A stretch of 64,000 nucleotides of DNA from Trichomonas tenax (taxonomy: Eukaryota; Parabasalia; Trichomonadida; Trichomonadidae), in NCBI GenBank assembly GCA_023091735.1, contig JALKBU010000082.1:26544-90543 (forward strand). The letters are read 5' to 3'. Shown piece after piece: positions 28,950 through 38,097 of the stretch (position 1 is the first letter of the stretch; the number at the start of each line of letters is the position of its first letter). Both the position numbers and the translations under genes were made by a program. The notes below the pieces were generated by a model, which did no database searches, was not told where the DNA came from, and worked only from the letters and a program-made list of their open reading frames with translations.

Positions 28950-31900
28950 TTAATTATAGGAGAAAGCTAATTGATAAGAAACAACTTCTCCTGAGTTTGT
29001 GGAACATGCAAAAATAGGGAGCAGAGGGTGCATTGCAACTGATGAAACGCACTTCAATTCTGGAATAACACACAAAACTTTTCCATTACCTGATGTGATG
29101 ATTGGAGAACCTGTCTGAGGAACACAGATTGCTAATGAATAGCATGGATGAATGTCGCATATCTCGACTGCTGTGTTGATTGATGCTTGTGATATTGGTT
29201 TCCACATTCGTAAATCCCAAGATGTGAAAACGCCTGTTCTTGTCATTGTATTCACGATGATGCCGGGCGCCAGCGATGGAGAAATTCTAACGATTGGACC
29301 AACGTTGTAATTAGGTGTCGTAACAGTTAACAAGTGTGGTGTGCGTGTGTCCAAAATGTTCATCGTTCCATCTTCAAATCCGCTGAATACTGTTGTGTCA
29401 TCGCTTGCGGCAACTTCGAGTGAAGTCATGACTCTTCCTTCGCCATCCCATTCACCTGAAAACTGCATACAATCAACATCCCATAGAACAACACCACCGC
29501 CACTTGTTGATGTAGCAATCCTATGATATTGTTTTGCTGGTGAAATGATCTGGTTTGTTGATTCTTCTTTGTACAGAAGCGATGCTCGGAATGATAACGA
29601 GCATTCATGATGCGTTCCTTCCCAAATATTAACGCAACCATCACTGCTGGCAACTAAAATTCTTGTCTCGCCGTTCCAATCTGCAGTCTTGAGGTCAGTG
29701 ATGATGCAGTCAGAGCACGAAAGACGGCCAAATTGACGTAATCCTTCATCAAGTCTAATGATTGTCTTCGATGGAGCTGCAATTGCAAGGCTGTATTTGG
29801 ATTGCTCAAAGGCAATTTTGTTGGGAACAACATCATTAAGTTTTGCACAAAGAAGCTGATGTGCCGAACAAGCTGGGACTTCGCCTTCCGTGAAATGGAT
29901 CGTTTGGAATTGATTTTCTTCAATTTTATTTTCTTGAACTTTCCATTGACCTGAATTCACAAGTTGACGCAATGAAATGTTAAATAGTGCATCTGTATCT
30001 CCGTCATTCATTTCCCCTTCATCAAATAAAGCTTGAGAAAGTCTGTGCCCAGCTTGCTTCACAGATGGATGAGGATCAGACTCCAAAATGTCGGCGTAAA
30101 CTGTGAGAGCATTCAGGAGTGTTTCTTCGCTCTTGTTTGATGAATTCGCTTCATCAGCCGCTTCAACATATTGTATGAATGACTCTTTGGTTCTATTCAA
30201 ATCTATATGTCTGCCAACAATAGAGTCAATAAGCAATGACATTGGTTTTGGATATTTCGCTTTTTCGAATCCTTTGGATTGAACATTTTGCAATTCATAG
30301 AACCTGCACAAGAACTGAGCAAACTCGTATCTAACAACAAAATTCATGTCAAATAGTAATGGCGCTGCAAGATAAACTAATGCTGTTGTTGGACCTCTTT
30401 CACCAATAAAAGCAGTAAGTGAGGCAATTGCTGCTGCTCTAACTTCTGGCGATCTGTGATTCAAACATGCGGCAATCTGAAGATGGGCACCTGATGGAGT
30501 AAAACTGCCTGAAATGGCCGGGAACGAACCAAAAACACGTTTAACGAGGATCAAAAGCCACAATTGTAGTTGCGGAGAAGCAATTGGCAATTCTTTTGTT
30601 AAGCAATCAAAGAAGTCTGCTGTACTACAAAACGCTTCTACAGCTTTAACTGTATCCAAAACGGCAGCAAGAATAGCAGCAATAAGTGAGCGAGTCTCGC
30701 AAGGTACATTTCTGTTAAACAATGTTCCTGGTAATGCACTGATATCTAAATCATGCCTAATATCGAAAACAGAATTTGGATCGCATTGAAGAAGTGAAAC
30801 AACTATATATGCTATAGAATGGAGTTCTTCATTTGTCAAGGATGAAACTAATCTTGCGAAGAAAGCGTGGAAAATGCTGACTTTGGAGAGCATATTGCGA
30901 TTCGATTGAGAGCGTGCAGCGAGTTGTGAAATCAAAATTACTGATCTTGAAGCATTCTCGCATCCTGAGAAAGGTGCATGACACATCAGACTCAGTAATA
31001 TCTGGTTGATTGGCACTGTTTCCATTGCATTCTCGAAACTAGTGATAACTCTTCCGAAAAAGTCAAAAACAAAACTCGGCCTTCCAATGACTTTCGTCGA
31101 CACATAAGCAGATAACTCTGTCTCCAGAGAGCTCCATAAATGGTGAGTTGCAAGCGATGGGAGACGAGGATGAGACATTGGATGGACCCCATATGCATGT
31201 AGCAGGTGCTGCGCGATTATGAAGTGTTCAAACATTCTTGAAGTAGTTCTGTCGCGTCTAAAGATTTGCTTGAACATGAAAGGTTGAAGATTATCACTTG
31301 CAATAGCATCAACAACTGCCAGTAAAACTGATTCTATCTTTGTTCGCTCTTTTTCACATTTTGGACCATTCATCAAGAGATCATTTAATATATTCATTGG
31401 AAAATTATCTGTTGGGAATGAAGTTTTGAAGTTCTGCAGAATATGACACAAGATAACTAATGGTACTGGATTTAATATACATTGTGAAAGAAAATCTCTT
31501 GGAAGATATGGAATTAGCGGTAATTCTTCACCTGGTGATGTAGCACAGAAACAAAACCAATCATTGACTGATGAATTTTCTCCTTTTCGTGTTGTCGAGT
31601 TCGTATAATGCTTTGAAGCATCTTGTAAAATTGGTATCACAATTCCTGCATTATCGCAATCAAACAAGAAGCAAAATGGAGGACTGATAATATTGAACAA
31701 AGTTTCGAATGAAAGGACATTCGTTGAGCAAAATGGATAAAATGAAATTCCTTTATTTGAGATGGGCGGAAATTGAAAGCCAATATAATGAAACATTTGC
31801 CTTCCGCGTGGACAGTCTTTTCTTATTTTAGCTATTGTATCTATTTTGGTCTGTGATAATCCTAAAATATACGAGAATAATAAATGTTGGCGTAATTTGA

Positions 31901-32360
31901 GATAAAGAGTCCTATAGCACATCTGTAAGTTTGCTGATATATCTGATGCCTGCATTTGGTAAATATTTTGCCATCCAAAAATGATTGGCCCTTCTTTCAA
32001 ATATTCGGACTGATATTCTAAAAATTCGTATGTTTTTGTTGTGACCAATATGACAGATTGTATCGGTTCGATCATTGCTGAGTTTATATAAAGAAATGGC
32101 TTATTTAATTGATCAATATAGTAATCTTGATCTGTTATTCGCACGAGAGTTGTTAATTTGCTTTTTTCAGCGACTGTTGTATCTATTTTAGTGATCAAAT
32201 CGTGTAAACCTTGTTGCGGTGGGGAATTAGGAAACTTTACACTGTCATACAAATTATTTCTGCTTGAATAACTGGGGAAACGTGTTGCAAGATCATCGGA
32301 TGTTTCGCCGTCCGAACAATCTTCGGAGCTTCTCTCTCCGATGTCTGCAGGAATAATCAT
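28950..32360 (-). CDS. Raptor, TORC1 scaffold
   Basis: 1,136 residues. After an acidic start comes the raptor N-terminal conserved region (about 70-310): the caspase-like His and Cys positions survive as MFHYIGFQFP and FLFDCDNAGIV, although the usual NGHGVP is altered, and the block ending LIPYLPRDFLSQCI aligns with the raptor phrase before the helical repeats. Armadillo/HEAT repeats follow (about 380-760), then WD40 repeats (about 850-1136, e.g. VNIWEGTHHECS, GVVLWDVDCM, FTSWDLRMWKP). Raptor recruits substrates to TOR kinase for growth control. The family match is clear in order and length although sequence is divergent. Confidence 0.85.
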   Translation of the reverse strand: MIIPADIGERSSEDCSDGETSDDLATRFPSYSSRNNLYDSVKFPNSPPQQGLHDLITKIDTTVAEKSKLTTLVRITDQDYYIDQLNKPFLYINSAMIEPIQSVILVTTKTYEFLEYQSEYLKEGPIIFGWQNIYQMQASDISANLQMCYRTLYLKLRQHLLFSYILGLSQTKIDTIAKIRKDCPRGRQMFHYIGFQFPPISNKGISFYPFCSTNVLSFETLFNIISPPFCFLFDCDNAGIVIPILQDASKHYTNSTTRKGENSSVNDWFCFCATSPGEELPLIPYLPRDFLSQCILNPVPLVILCHILQNFKTSFPTDNFPMNILNDLLMNGPKCEKERTKIESVLLAVVDAIASDNLQPFMFKQIFRRDRTTSRMFEHFIIAQHLLHAYGVHPMSHPRLPSLATHHLWSSLETELSAYVSTKVIGRPSFVFDFFGRVITSFENAMETVPINQILLSLMCHAPFSGCENASRSVILISQLAARSQSNRNMLSKVSIFHAFFARLVSSLTNEELHSIAYIVVSLLQCDPNSVFDIRHDLDISALPGTLFNRNVPCETRSLIAAILAAVLDTVKAVEAFCSTADFFDCLTKELPIASPQLQLWLLILVKRVFGSFPAISGSFTPSGAHLQIAACLNHRSPEVRAAAIASLTAFIGERGPTTALVYLAAPLLFDMNFVVRYEFAQFLCRFYELQNVQSKGFEKAKYPKPMSLLIDSIVGRHIDLNRTKESFIQYVEAADEANSSNKSEETLLNALTVYADILESDPHPSVKQAGHRLSQALFDEGEMNDGDTDALFNISLRQLVNSGQWKVQENKIEENQFQTIHFTEGEVPACSAHQLLCAKLNDVVPNKIAFEQSKYSLAIAAPSKTIIRLDEGLRQFGRLSCSDCIITDLKTADWNGETRILVASSDGCVNIWEGTHHECSLSFRASLLYKEESTNQIISPAKQYHRIATSTSGGGVVLWDVDCMQFSGEWDGEGRVMTSLEVAASDDTTVFSGFEDGTMNILDTRTPHLLTVTTPNYNVGPIVRISPSLAPGIIVNTMTRTGVFTSWDLRMWKPISQASINTAVEICDIHPCYSLAICVPQTGSPIITSGNGKVLCVIPELKCVSSVAMHPLLPIFACSTNSGEVVSYQLAFSYN

Positions 32361-33898
32361 AATGCCGTCAAAATTAAAATAAATAAGATTTTTATCGATA
32401 ATTTTCTATTTCGTGAATTTTTATGATATATTCAACATTAAAAATTGGGGTTTTGCATATTTGCCAAATATAATCTTATTTTGCCATGTAATAATAATCT
32501 TTATTATGATAGAGGTGGGACAACCTCGAAAAATCGGTTTTGTTGCTTGAAACTTTGCACACACTTTTACATACCAATGGGGATGCTATATTTTTCGTGC
32601 CATCGAAAATTTCGAAGCTCGATGTTTTTGAACTTTTCCCCTTTGCAGTTTAAAAACAGTTGTTTTGATTTTTTCAGCAAATTTATAAGGGATAAAGTTA
32701 AAAATGAATCTGCAACATTGAAGAACTATTCATGTATGATGTTTATTAGAAATTACAGGATCTAATAATAGGAATGACTGGGGATTTTATGCTTTTTAAG
32801 AATTGGTAAATCATCTTATGCCTATTTTTTGCAACAAAGAACCTTATTTGAGGTGGTCAAATAGTTAACCTTATGCTGTTGCCAGAAGGCTTGATTGCTG
32901 TGAGATATATATTTTTCTTTTTAAAATAAAAATGATACAAACATATTTATTCATATGCCTTCATCGAACTTTAAAACCCCAAATCACTTGTATTCGATAC
33001 TGGTCCTAGATGTAACAAGTTGATTTCGAAAATCAATTAAGAAAAGTGTATGTTCATTTTTAATAAATTTAAAATAAACAAAGTAAATGCACAATGAGCT
33101 ACGCATTATAAACACACCTATTACTACACTAGATTCATTCATCAAAAGTAGTAAAAATCTGAAGGCCAGTGCCTCCAATACCAAATCTTCCTTTTCGAAT
33201 CTGATGAATATGTGGTTGATGCTAATATATCTGACCCAGATGAGATGCAGACACTGCTGCAGCGGAAAGTTTTAAAAACATTTACAATCTCTATTTCCAC
33301 AGTGTTGTTATCTAATTTTTTGTCCTAATCTCGTAAATTACTGGCTGTTTCCTGTATTAGATACATCTACTAGTGGAATAAGAGGCATATCCATCGATGG
33401 AAGACTTCAAAATGTGCTCCCAGGTTGAAATCTTAGCACTTCCAAAGAATCTGACACTTGAGTTTACAATTTACAAGCTATCGTCTGTCAGGAAAAGGGT
33501 AAAATTCTGACCATATTTTCAGAATCTATACTTTATGTACATAATGGAAATACTATTCGCTTCATTTTAATACTTTTTACGGTTAATGTAAAATGTCAAG
33601 CTCTAATTTTTGGTGTATAGTATCACAATAGTATTTAAAAGCAATAGAACCTTCAAAGAATTCTATTATGATTTGTGTTTTGTAAACTTTGAAAAGTTTT
33701 TGTCATGTAAAATAACTATACACAGTTAAAATGAAAAATGAAGGAAAATCGAGTTGGAATATTTGATTTCGATAATTTTAAACGTTAAATTAGTTTATAG
33801 AAAGATTGCAGTAGCAATGCATTAAATATCTAAGGTGAATATATTATTTTTAGCTTTATGACATGTAACTTCATTTGTGACAAATAAAGTCTGTTGTT
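32361..33898. other. 1.5-kb intergenic region between divergent genes
   Basis: Upstream DNA of Raptor (minus) and the SGF29-like gene (plus). Several short frames exist but none is convincing. A less AT-rich patch at 32515-32650 (from GGTGGGACAACCTCG) may be old transposon sequence. TGTCATGTAAAA at 33701 and GACATGTAAC at 33861 are further promoter-like strings. Confidence 0.4.
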
Positions 33899-33927
33899 CT
33901 TGTAAAGTGTCAAAAATAAAGGTGACA
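33899..33927 (+). promoter_or_regulatory. CTTGTAAAGTGTCA plus AATAAAGGTGACA
   Basis: Two elements just before the ATG at 33929: CTTGTAAAGTGTCA (33899-33912) and AATAAAGGTGACA (33915-33927). The second 13-mer recurs exactly 43 nt before the RPS2 start. Confidence 0.5.
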
Positions 33928-33928
33928 A

Positions 33929-34783
33929 ATGAAAATCAAGAACGGTCAAACTTGTGCAGCTTTCGTCAATTATTCAGGAAAAAGCTATTCCTGGATTGTG
34001 TCGAAGTTCGAAAAGAAGCAGCCGAACAACAAATGCATTGTTCGTGATGATTACTGCGAAGATCAAAATTTCGAAAGATACGTCGTTGACCAAACATGTG
34101 TAATACCATTCCCGCAGCCAAACGAAACGTACAAACCGGGAGAGCAGATCATTGCTCTGTGGTATGATGCAACAGACAACGAATGGTCAACAATGTTTTA
34201 CGAAGCTGAAGTTGTTGAAGTTATTTCTCCCCACCTTCTGATGGTAAAATACACCGGATCGCAGGCAAATATAGAAATTGACTCCCAAAAAGTCTCAAAA
34301 TATCCAGAAAGATTTAATTCTCCACAAGAAGAAGAAAACGACGAGAAAAAGGAAGAAACATCTGAAACAGCAGAAGATAGCACTAAAGAACAGAGTGAAT
34401 CTAACGAACAACAGAAAGATAAATTCCAATTACCAAAACATCACGAATCTCCACAAGAAGCACGCAGATTAAACTTAATGCTTGATAATAAATCAGCACC
34501 AAAAGAGAAACCAGAGTTTAAATCAATTACAGACGATGATTTCAGCAAATTAGCTGGACCCCTTCCAGAACCGAAAAAGATGAATACAGTCAAAGGTACA
34601 CCACTTTTAGATTGCTTGTGCGATGAAGTTCTGTTTCCAAAACAAGCTCCACACATCACTGGAAATGGTTTACTTAGAAGGAAGGGAATTAAACCGAGAC
34701 CTAATCCATCAGGTCTCTTAGAGGGTCCTTCTCAATGCGGAAGACTCAATAAAATCATTCATGAATGGAGGCCAATCGCTTAA
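33929..34783 (+). CDS. SGF29-like tandem-tudor protein
   Basis: 284 residues. The first 130 match the SGF29 C-terminal tudor pair in layout: SYSWIVSKF, an acidic strand, a VIPFPQPNETY phrase equivalent to SGF29's RVIPLPQ, then GEQIIALWYDATDNEWSTMFYEAEVVEV. In SAGA-type complexes this module reads trimethylated histone H3 Lys4. Here the tudor region is N-terminal and is followed by a charged linker and a conserved-looking C-terminal part (GNGLLRRKGIKPRPNPSG, later IIHEWRPIA), so the architecture differs from yeast or human SGF29. Another tudor reader is possible. Confidence 0.55.
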   Translation: MKIKNGQTCAAFVNYSGKSYSWIVSKFEKKQPNNKCIVRDDYCEDQNFERYVVDQTCVIPFPQPNETYKPGEQIIALWYDATDNEWSTMFYEAEVVEVISPHLLMVKYTGSQANIEIDSQKVSKYPERFNSPQEEENDEKKEETSETAEDSTKEQSESNEQQKDKFQLPKHHESPQEARRLNLMLDNKSAPKEKPEFKSITDDDFSKLAGPLPEPKKMNTVKGTPLLDCLCDEVLFPKQAPHITGNGLLRRKGIKPRPNPSGLLEGPSQCGRLNKIIHEWRPIA

Positions 34784-35138
34784 TATTTCATTTGAATCAG
34801 ATAATAAAATTTGTTTACATTTTCTTAATATTTGTCATCAGGAAAATACATATGCCAATGAGCGCATCTCCACTTTGATAATAATTTGCAACAGAATGTG
34901 AAAATATCTATTTTGTTAGAATGAATACTTCAGATGCTATTTCTCATTGGCCTATATTCAATGATGACTCAGACAACACTTGAAAATTTAAAATATGATT
35001 AAAAGGATTCTAAATTCAAAATTGTAAAACAGATTGATTTGAAATATCAATTCTGTGTGACTTTTTTATAATATGTGAACCAAAGAAAAGATATGATTTC
35101 GCTTTAGATTATTCAGCATCAATTTTAGTTTAAAATAT
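34784..35138. other. Intergenic region
   Basis: AT-rich spacer between two genes on the same strand. No ORF or repeat seen. Confidence 0.4.
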
Positions 35139-35170
35139 GACATTTGTCATGTACAAATTACTATTTGACA
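35139..35170 (+). promoter_or_regulatory. TGACATTTGTCATGTACAAA promoter-like region
   Basis: TGACATTTGTCATGTACAAA (35139-35158) followed by TTTGACA (35164-35170), 24-56 nt before the ATG. It contains both halves of the shared signal. Confidence 0.4.
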
Positions 35171-35194
35171 AATAAATAAAATAACGTAGTTTAT

Positions 35195-36484
35195 ATGTCA
35201 ATGAATCGTCCGCAAAGCGCACCAAAGAAAACGAGGCGTGTTATTGACACGAAACATGTCCAGCCACGCAAAGTAATGAATAGAAACAACATTGACAACT
35301 CCTGTTACAGATTATCTAAAGCTCCTCCAATTAACGGAAATAAAGTCGTCTTCGCAGAACAGGCTGAGCCATTCGCTGACAAGTATTACAGGGAGCATCC
35401 CGACGAGCGAGATGATCTTCGTCCTCCAGAAGAAAAACTTAAAGAAATTGAAACAAAATTAGACGAAAATTTGGAAGAAAACGACAGATTTGCGCTTTTG
35501 ATGAAACAAAAATGCTACATATACAATGTATACGGTGATCAATCAGAAGAAGCTCTACGTGTCCATGCAAGTCTCGGTGATTTTTACAATTTTTCAAATA
35601 AACCGAAGAGTGCGCTTCGACACTTTGAGAAAGCCCATGCATTGGAACTAGGAAAAGAGCTTGATAACGATATCAAGGCAAGAATCGCAGTAGGAACGGC
35701 AGAAGCACACTTAGTTTTGTCTTCTGATAGCAAGAAAGAGCTCAATCAGGCAGGAACAAGCTTGAAGCCGGCCCTTGATCTCGAAATCGAGAACAAAATG
35801 CTTAAATTCAGACGAGATTTGACACATGCACGAATTCTTTCAGCAAGGCAGAAGTTTGATGAAGCATACGAAGCATATTTAGTTGCAGAGCAATCCCATA
35901 ACGAGTGTGAACATGAAGAAGATGAATCAACTGCAAAAATTTACACTGAATTTGGAGAAGCAGCAAGGAATGCTCACAAGTATCACGAATCTCTTCCTTA
36001 CTATCAGAAAGCATATGATATTTATACAAAACTCGAAATGGAAAACGAAGCCAAAGAAATTGAACCATTTTTGCAACTTCACGAAGAAGAAGAGGAGAAG
36101 AAGGCTGAGGAAGAGAAGGCTGAGCAACCTGCTTCTGAAGAACAGCCAACAGAAGCACGTGTATTCAGTCTATCTGAAGGACTCAAAGAGCAGATTGAAG
36201 AAAAGATTGATGAACAAAAACTTGAAGCAAATGGTACAAAAGACACTGCTGTTGATGAAGAGAATAAGGAGGAGGAAGTAAAGAACGGAGAAGAAGAGAA
36301 AAAGGAACAAAATGATGTAAAACCGAAACTAAATCTCGGAGAAACAGTTGACAAACTTGAACGTGAATTAGAAGAGAATGAAAGCCCTCCTGCGAAGGAG
36401 GAAAAAGCTGAACCCGAAAACCTTGAGTTAAGTGAGGAGCAGCAATCCCATGATTCTTTCTCAGAGAATTCATCAAATGTTTAA
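35195..36484 (+). CDS. TPR-repeat protein with acidic tail
   Basis: 429 residues. After a basic start (NRPQSAPKKTRRV) comes a helical region with TPR-like pairs, clearest at ASLGDFYNFSNKPKSALRHF and EAARNAHKYHESLPYYQKAY. The last 130 residues are extremely Glu/Lys-rich and probably disordered. The layout recalls TTC-type axonemal or cytoskeletal TPR proteins, but I cannot name a family. The first ATG sits in a TATATGTCAATGAAT context, so translation could start instead at the second Met (35201). Confidence 0.7.
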   Translation: MSMNRPQSAPKKTRRVIDTKHVQPRKVMNRNNIDNSCYRLSKAPPINGNKVVFAEQAEPFADKYYREHPDERDDLRPPEEKLKEIETKLDENLEENDRFALLMKQKCYIYNVYGDQSEEALRVHASLGDFYNFSNKPKSALRHFEKAHALELGKELDNDIKARIAVGTAEAHLVLSSDSKKELNQAGTSLKPALDLEIENKMLKFRRDLTHARILSARQKFDEAYEAYLVAEQSHNECEHEEDESTAKIYTEFGEAARNAHKYHESLPYYQKAYDIYTKLEMENEAKEIEPFLQLHEEEEEKKAEEEKAEQPASEEQPTEARVFSLSEGLKEQIEEKIDEQKLEANGTKDTAVDEENKEEEVKNGEEEKKEQNDVKPKLNLGETVDKLERELEENESPPAKEEKAEPENLELSEEQQSHDSFSENSSNV

Positions 36485-36827
36485 CTTTTCATCAATTAAA
36501 ATGTTCTGTTAATTTGTTAACTTATTGTTTTATAGTAGCGAAACTTAACAAACACATGATATAATAAAGCTGAGTCACTCCTGGATATCGTGGAGACATG
36601 TTTTATTGAATATATGATAGGAAAAAATCGAATTGACATTATTTTACGTGTCAGATTATATAATATTCAAAATTTATTAGCGAAAATTATAGAGCATCCA
36701 AAGAAAGGTCTCAATACTGTAAAAACTATATCCAATGGTCCTAGTAGATGAGGTAATTGAACAATTATGAATTGTAGATCTAGTTATGTAATGAAAATTA
36801 GAGAAAGATTGTTTTCGCAATAATGAG
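36485..36827. other. Intergenic region
   Basis: AT-rich, no gene. Ends at the promoter-like elements of the TAF12 gene. Confidence 0.4.
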
Positions 36828-36857
36828 TTTACATGTCAAACAAAATTTTACGCGACA
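36828..36857 (+). promoter_or_regulatory. TTTACATGTCA and TTTTACGCGACA
   Basis: Perfect TTTACATGTCA at 36828-36838 and TTTTACGCGACA at 36846-36857, 20-50 nt before the ATG at 36878. The first contains an in-frame ATG, which would add 15 residues if used. Confidence 0.5.
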
Positions 36858-36877
36858 AATTTTCGAGCAATTTCCAA

Positions 36878-37270
36878 ATGAACACCCCACAAGATCAAGA
36901 AATGGCCCGGCGATATATTCCGAGCCTGATTGATGTCAAGCCGGACATTGCCAGGGAGTATACGATAACAGATCTGCTTCATAAAATCGATCCTTCAGCT
37001 TCAATCGATCCTCTCGCCGAATCTTTAATACTAGATATATCCGATGACTTCATAGACAACATCATTACAAATTCAGCAGAGGCCGCGCGTCTTCAAAACA
37101 GACCTACGATAACAGCAGACGACGTTCATTATACTATATCAAGCAAATTCGGAGATACGTCGCCAGGATCATCAAATTACGGATCTAGAACACAGCGCGG
37201 TTGTATTCCATCGGAAACTCATACAAAGATTCTCGAAATGAAAGAAAGAATAGAAGAAGGAAAAGAATGA
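36878..37270 (+). CDS. TAF12-like histone-fold protein
   Basis: 130 residues. The histone fold spans about 40-100: ITDLLHKIDPSASIDPLAES, then LILDISDDFIDNIITNSAEAA, then the TITADDVHYTIS helix. After it GCIPSETHTKILEMKERI resembles the TAF12 C-terminal phrase with its conserved THK. TAF12 pairs with TAF4 in TFIID and with Ada1 in SAGA. The neighbouring SGF29-like gene is also a possible SAGA part, though nothing shows the two are linked. Start: the ATG at 36833 lies inside the promoter-like 11-mer, so I chose 36878. Confidence 0.75.
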   Translation: MNTPQDQEMARRYIPSLIDVKPDIAREYTITDLLHKIDPSASIDPLAESLILDISDDFIDNIITNSAEAARLQNRPTITADDVHYTISSKFGDTSPGSSNYGSRTQRGCIPSETHTKILEMKERIEEGKE

Positions 37271-37374
37271 TAAAAAACACTATACTGCTATTTTATATTT
37301 TCTGCTTGAATAAATAAATTAAGATACCAAGTAGTTTTTATTCTAATACGTATAATAGAGAAAATATACTATTT

Positions 37375-37614
37375 TTAGAGCAAAGATTCGCTTGTCATTA
37401 AAAGGAGAAGCGATGAAATTAATTTCTGTGAAGCTTTGAAGTCGTTTTCTTTAATAATATGAATCTTATACGCATCTTTTCCGTTGAATATTTTCATTAC
37501 GAAGATATGAGTATCCTTTTTGTATTTTGTCGTAAGCCTAGTCTTCTTTGGGTCGGCCTGGATCATTTCCTTGGCCTTCTGTTCGAATTCTTTTATGTCT
37601 GTTAAGTGTACCAT
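37375..37614 (-). CDS. SRP9-like signal recognition particle protein
   Basis: 79 residues, close to the usual SRP9 size. The family pattern is visible: IKEFEQKAKEMIQADPKKTR followed by LTTKYKKDTHIFVMKIF and an alternating KYK/D-type strand, with a hydrophobic final helix. SRP9 pairs with SRP14 on the Alu part of SRP RNA and pauses translation. The frame is open for 31 more codons above the chosen ATG, but that stretch covers the TTTACAT promoter-like string and is not protein-like. Converges with TAF12, 104 bp apart. Confidence 0.7.
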   Translation of the reverse strand: MVHLTDIKEFEQKAKEMIQADPKKTRLTTKYKKDTHIFVMKIFNGKDAYKIHIIKENDFKASQKLISSLLLLMTSESLL

Positions 37615-37634
37615 GAAAACACTATAATAACTAA

Positions 37635-37641
37635 ATGTAAA
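37635..37641 (-). promoter_or_regulatory. TTTACAT before SRP9
   Basis: Minus-strand CTTTACATTTAG, 20 nt before the ATG. Only the TTTACA half of the shared signal is present. Confidence 0.3.
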
Positions 37642-37707
37642 GTTCTCAACTATTTTGGCTGTGAAGAAATGTCTGAAATCGCTTAAAGGCGCAGCACATA
37701 TGCGCAT

Positions 37708-38097
37708 TATTTCCTCATTTCAGTGCCTCAGATTCTGTAGAAATCGGGTTTTGTTATAAGATAAAGAATATATTTTTGAAATATCATCCAAAAATCACTA
37801 TTGACTATATGGTGCAAAAGTATATTAAAATTTTAGTGATTGTCTATCTAGATTAAAGTGAAATAGTCTTTAAAATGGTCCCAAAATCGAATTTTAGTTT
37901 GATAAAGATTGGCAAATTGACATATTTTTCATGTAAAATTTGTCATCAGAAATTGAAAAATAAATTATATTCTCCCCAAAAATTATTTATATTATTTCGC
38001 GTTATATGTGATGGTGCTAACTGATTTAGAGCAGCAGGTACTGTTTTGAAGTGTAAATAATCTGATTAATTGAAGCAAAAATATCCGTTTAGTAAAT
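37708..38097. other. Intergenic region
   Basis: Upstream of SRP9 and downstream of fimbrin. Contains TTCATGTAAAATTTGTCATC at 37928-37947, another match to the promoter-like signal but not next to a start codon. No gene seen. Confidence 0.4.

Noticed and set aside
32445..32765. 106-codon frame upstream of Raptor
   Set aside because: Mixed low-complexity text without family features; possibly old repeat sequence.
36833..36877. ATG at 36833 as start of TAF12
   Set aside because: It is part of TTTACATGTCA, and a second element follows it; the next ATG fits the usual spacing. Not excluded outright.
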